Assembly (NCBI GenBank): GCA_033439765.1
Contig: JAULSN010000006.1
Coordinates: 3,472,001 to 3,536,000 of the forward strand
Source: Lasiosphaeria ovina
Lineage: Eukaryota; Ascomycota; Sordariomycetes; Sordariales; Lasiosphaeriaceae
Direction: 5' to 3'
DNA length: 64,000 bases
The notes below the pieces were generated by a model that was not told the origin of the DNA, ran no database searches, and worked only from the letters and a program-made list of their open reading frames with translations. A program made the translations under genes and the position numbers. Numbering within the stretch: the first letter of the stretch is position 1; each line of letters begins with the position of its first letter. This document shows, in pieces, positions 61,781 to 64,000 of this stretch.

Positions 61781-63006
61781 TGTGGCTCGTGGGTTGGAGG
61801 GGTGCAGCAGAGAGCTCTGGTGGGATATTTATGGGGGGTGGTAAAAGTCAAGGGTTGGGCTTGAGCTGCCGGGTGTCAGTGTCGGGGCGCTTTCTGGAGA
61901 TGGCGAGGTGCTGAGATTGGTAGGAAATTCAGATTAATTCCGGCGCTTTGCACACATCAAGATTCGTTATTTATGTGGCATGTGAACCGTTTCGCCAGCG
62001 TCCTAGCCTTTTACATGACGTACGGAAACTGCCCAGGTACATGCCTTTGCTGATTGGCTGGATTCGGTCGCCAGCGCAAACCGGTGTTTCTATGACGTCA
62101 ACGACTCCATTGGCGCTGGTGTGACGCCCTTATTTTCGGGGGCCCGAATAGACCCGCCCAAGGTATTACCCGTCATGCAGGACCTTTCAATTGGAACTGC
62201 CCCCACCGAGTTAATCTGCAATCGGGTGTCGCTGATGGATTGAAGCACAGGGGATGGTTGAAAGAGAACGACATGGCTTTTCAGCGTTGCGCTACAATTG
62301 CACGCAAGGTGTGGACATGATTCTGGGAGCTACTTTAGCTGCACAGCAATTCAGTAGGTAATCCGTCTAGGTATCTACAGCTTTCGTAATGGGGCATTCG
62401 TTTCAAGTTTGTGATAAGAATGGTAAATGGTAATCATTCGGCTTAGTCCTGGGCGGTGTCGCCTTCTTCAGTCTCGATTGCGTTGCAGAAATTAGTCTAA
62501 TTAAAACCTAGCACGAATAATGCAGCAGCAGAAGTCCGCGTGGGCCAAATCTGACTTCGACTCTGATGATGAACCCGCGTCTGAACCCACATGACTCTAC
62601 GCGGCAGGAACTGGTTCTCTCTGTATCATCCGATATACGTAGAATCATCGACTCTTGCGTGCTTCTCTCCTTTGAAAACCTGCCGTGACTTGTCGATATG
62701 AACAAAGCGAAGAGGGTTGTACCTACCTTACCTAGTGTGGCTATTATTCACGAACGTCAAAGGCGAATTAACGTGATCTTTTTTACCCATCTCCTTTGTA
62801 ACATCTTGACACCAAATGACATGAAGAGCTATTAATAGAATTGGCTTTGAAGAAGGTGAGTAATAAAGACGCTGTTATAAAAGACAGTGGATGCTTGAGA
62901 ATTGTCTTTTTTAATCCATCCAACTTCCCTACTCTCTACTCTAACCACCCATTTACGCTTCCTTCTTCCCTCACAGAACATCACCTCACATCCCAATAAC
63001 CACAAC
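61781..63006. other. Divergent intergenic region
   Basis: Between the mitochondrial gene start and the repeat-protein start. The ctaggta/cttacctag-type short words recur (62369, 62730). No gene seen. Confidence 0.5.
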
Positions 63007-64000
63007 ATGCATACCATTCCGTTTATAGCCCTCCTCGTCTCTGCCGCATCTGCGGTCCGAGGAAGGTCCAGCTCAGAAAATGGTGAGCTTCGCAACCAGG
63101 GCCACTACGCAGCCAGCCCGAGTCCGACAGCTAACTTGAAAAAAGGAGACCTGCAAGACATCCTCGGCTCCTCGGCCGACTCTCTCTACAAGAGAATCCC
63201 TACTACTTCAGCACCGCCGCTTCAAGTTATCCCGGTCACAGACCCACCACTCCAAGTCATCCCAGTCACATCCGAACCACCGCTTCAAGTGATTCCAGTC
63301 ACTTTGGAACCACCTCTACAGGTGATTCCGATTACCTCTTCAGGACCGCCGCTTCAGGTTATCCCAGTCACTTCAGAACCGCCACTTCAAGTTATTCCAG
63401 TCACATCTAAACCACCTCTGCAGGTGATTCCGGTTACCTCCTCGGAGCCGCCGCTTCAGGTTATTCCGGCCACATCTGCGCCACCTCTTCAGGTCATCCC
63501 AGTAACTTCAGAGCCGCCTCTACAAGTTATCCCAGTCACATCTGAACCACCACTCCAGGTTATCCCCGTGACTTCGAGCCAACCACTTCAGGTCATTCCG
63601 GTGACTTCGAGTCAAACACTCCAGGTTATCCCCGTGACTTCGATCCAACCACTTCCGGTCATTCCGGTGACTTCGAGTCAACCACTTCAAGTTCTTCCGG
63701 TCCCTTCGAGCCCACCACTTCAAGTTATTCCGGTCACATCTGAACCGCCACTCCAAGTCATCCCGGTTACTCACTGGACTCTCTCGCCAAGTCAAATCGA
63801 TCCGATTTTCGCGTCGTTTGCCTCCATTATATTATCCTCGCCGAGGCAGGTAGTACCGACGACATTCACTCTCAAGTCACCGAACCCAGCCATTCCTGCC
63901 ATCTCCTCCCCAGCATCAACGAAAACGATCATCCCTGTTGTTACTGTAACGATTACTGTATCGAGTACGGAGTTCGTGAACCCCGCGCCCAGATCCACCA
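63007..64000 (+). CDS. Secreted tandem-repeat protein (17 PPLQVIPVT-type units), cut by window edge
   Basis: Exons 63007..63082 and 63146 to beyond 64000 (GTGAGC...aaaaag, branch gctaac). Signal peptide MHTIPFIALLVSAASAVRG. After a short acidic stretch and a possible Kex2 site (LYKR) come 17 repeats of about 11 residues with consensus SEPPLQVIPVT; variants include SSQPLQVIPVT and one degenerate SSQPLQVLPVP. A Ser/Thr-rich tail (TIIPVVTVTITVSSTEF) follows and is still open at the window end. The pattern fits a cell-wall or extracellular structural protein; a GPI signal, if any, lies outside. Codons vary between repeats while the peptide is kept. Confidence 0.85.
   Translation, partial: MHTIPFIALLVSAASAVRGRSSSENGELRNQGHYAASPSPTANLKKGDLQDILGSSADSLYKRIPTTSAPPLQVIPVTDPPLQVIPVTSEPPLQVIPVTLEPPLQVIPITSSGPPLQVIPVTSEPPLQVIPVTSKPPLQVIPVTSSEPPLQVIPATSAPPLQVIPVTSEPPLQVIPVTSEPPLQVIPVTSSQPLQVIPVTSSQTLQVIPVTSIQPLPVIPVTSSQPLQVLPVPSSPPLQVIPVTSEPPLQVIPVTHWTLSPSQIDPIFASFASIILSSPRQVVPTTFTLKSPNPAIPAISSPASTKTIIPVVTVTITVSSTEFVNPAPRST
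63215..63770 (+). repeat. Tandem coding repeat, about 33-bp period, 17 units
   Basis: Each unit encodes about 11 residues ending LQVIPVT. Units near 63590-63690 share a distinct subtype (tcgagtcaaccacttca-like), indicating local duplication or gene conversion within the array. Confidence 0.9.

Noticed and set aside
63007..64000. Reading the repeat protein as a Kex2-processed RiPP precursor
   Set aside because: Dikaritin-type precursors have KR/KK sites in every repeat and usually a Tyr-containing core; here only one KR precedes the array and no modification enzyme genes lie beside it.

Overview
The window is nuclear DNA of a filamentous ascomycete, most likely a Sordariomycete; the order (perhaps Hypocreales) is a guess. 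The reasons are short GT-AG introns of about 50-80 nt with CTAAC/CTGAC branch sites, GC-rich codon use, and typical fungal families: a HET-domain protein, a DUF8004 protein, a PMC1-type Ca2+-ATPase, a DUF7907 secreted protein, a eukaryotic BolA and a fungal katG. There are also RIP-like nonsense changes in a retroelement. Exon joins were assembled by hand from reading frame plus splice signals, so many models are longer than any single ORF.

Left part (1-16.6 kb): the N-terminus of dynactin p62 runs off the left edge. It is followed by a three-exon DUF8004 gene, a four-helix EXPERA-like membrane protein gene (minus), a gene-poor stretch with one membrane-protein relic, a five-exon vacuolar-type Ca2+-ATPase containing a GC-AG intron, and an F-box-like orphan gene (minus).

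Middle accessory part (16.6-34 kb): a gene-poor, repeat-bearing tract holds a decayed Tad-like LINE. Its ORF2 (endonuclease plus C-terminal region, reverse transcriptase core missing) lies on the minus strand, head-to-head with a gag-like zinc-knuckle segment on the plus strand. A 50-70 bp mini-element occurs twice, once between 13-bp target-site duplications just upstream of a 7-dehydrocholesterol reductase gene. Next comes a cluster of one HET gene and two divergent, related but diverged kinase-domain genes. This is the best candidate here for an uncharacterised allorecognition or cell-death module. The stretch between HET gene and first kinase carries a ladder of closely spaced splice-like signals.

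Right part (34-64 kb): a conserved 83-residue protein gene, a germinal-centre kinase with five copies of an LIDLDAS tail motif, mitochondrial BolA-like protein, a secreted PA-domain subtilase, a secreted amphipathic helical protein of unknown family, a 785-residue membrane orphan, an N-terminally short LanC-like gene, a DUF7907 secreted protein, catalase-peroxidase, a mitochondrial helical protein, and a secreted protein of 17 tandem PPLQVIPVT-type repeats that runs off the right edge. No tRNA, rRNA or CRISPR was seen.
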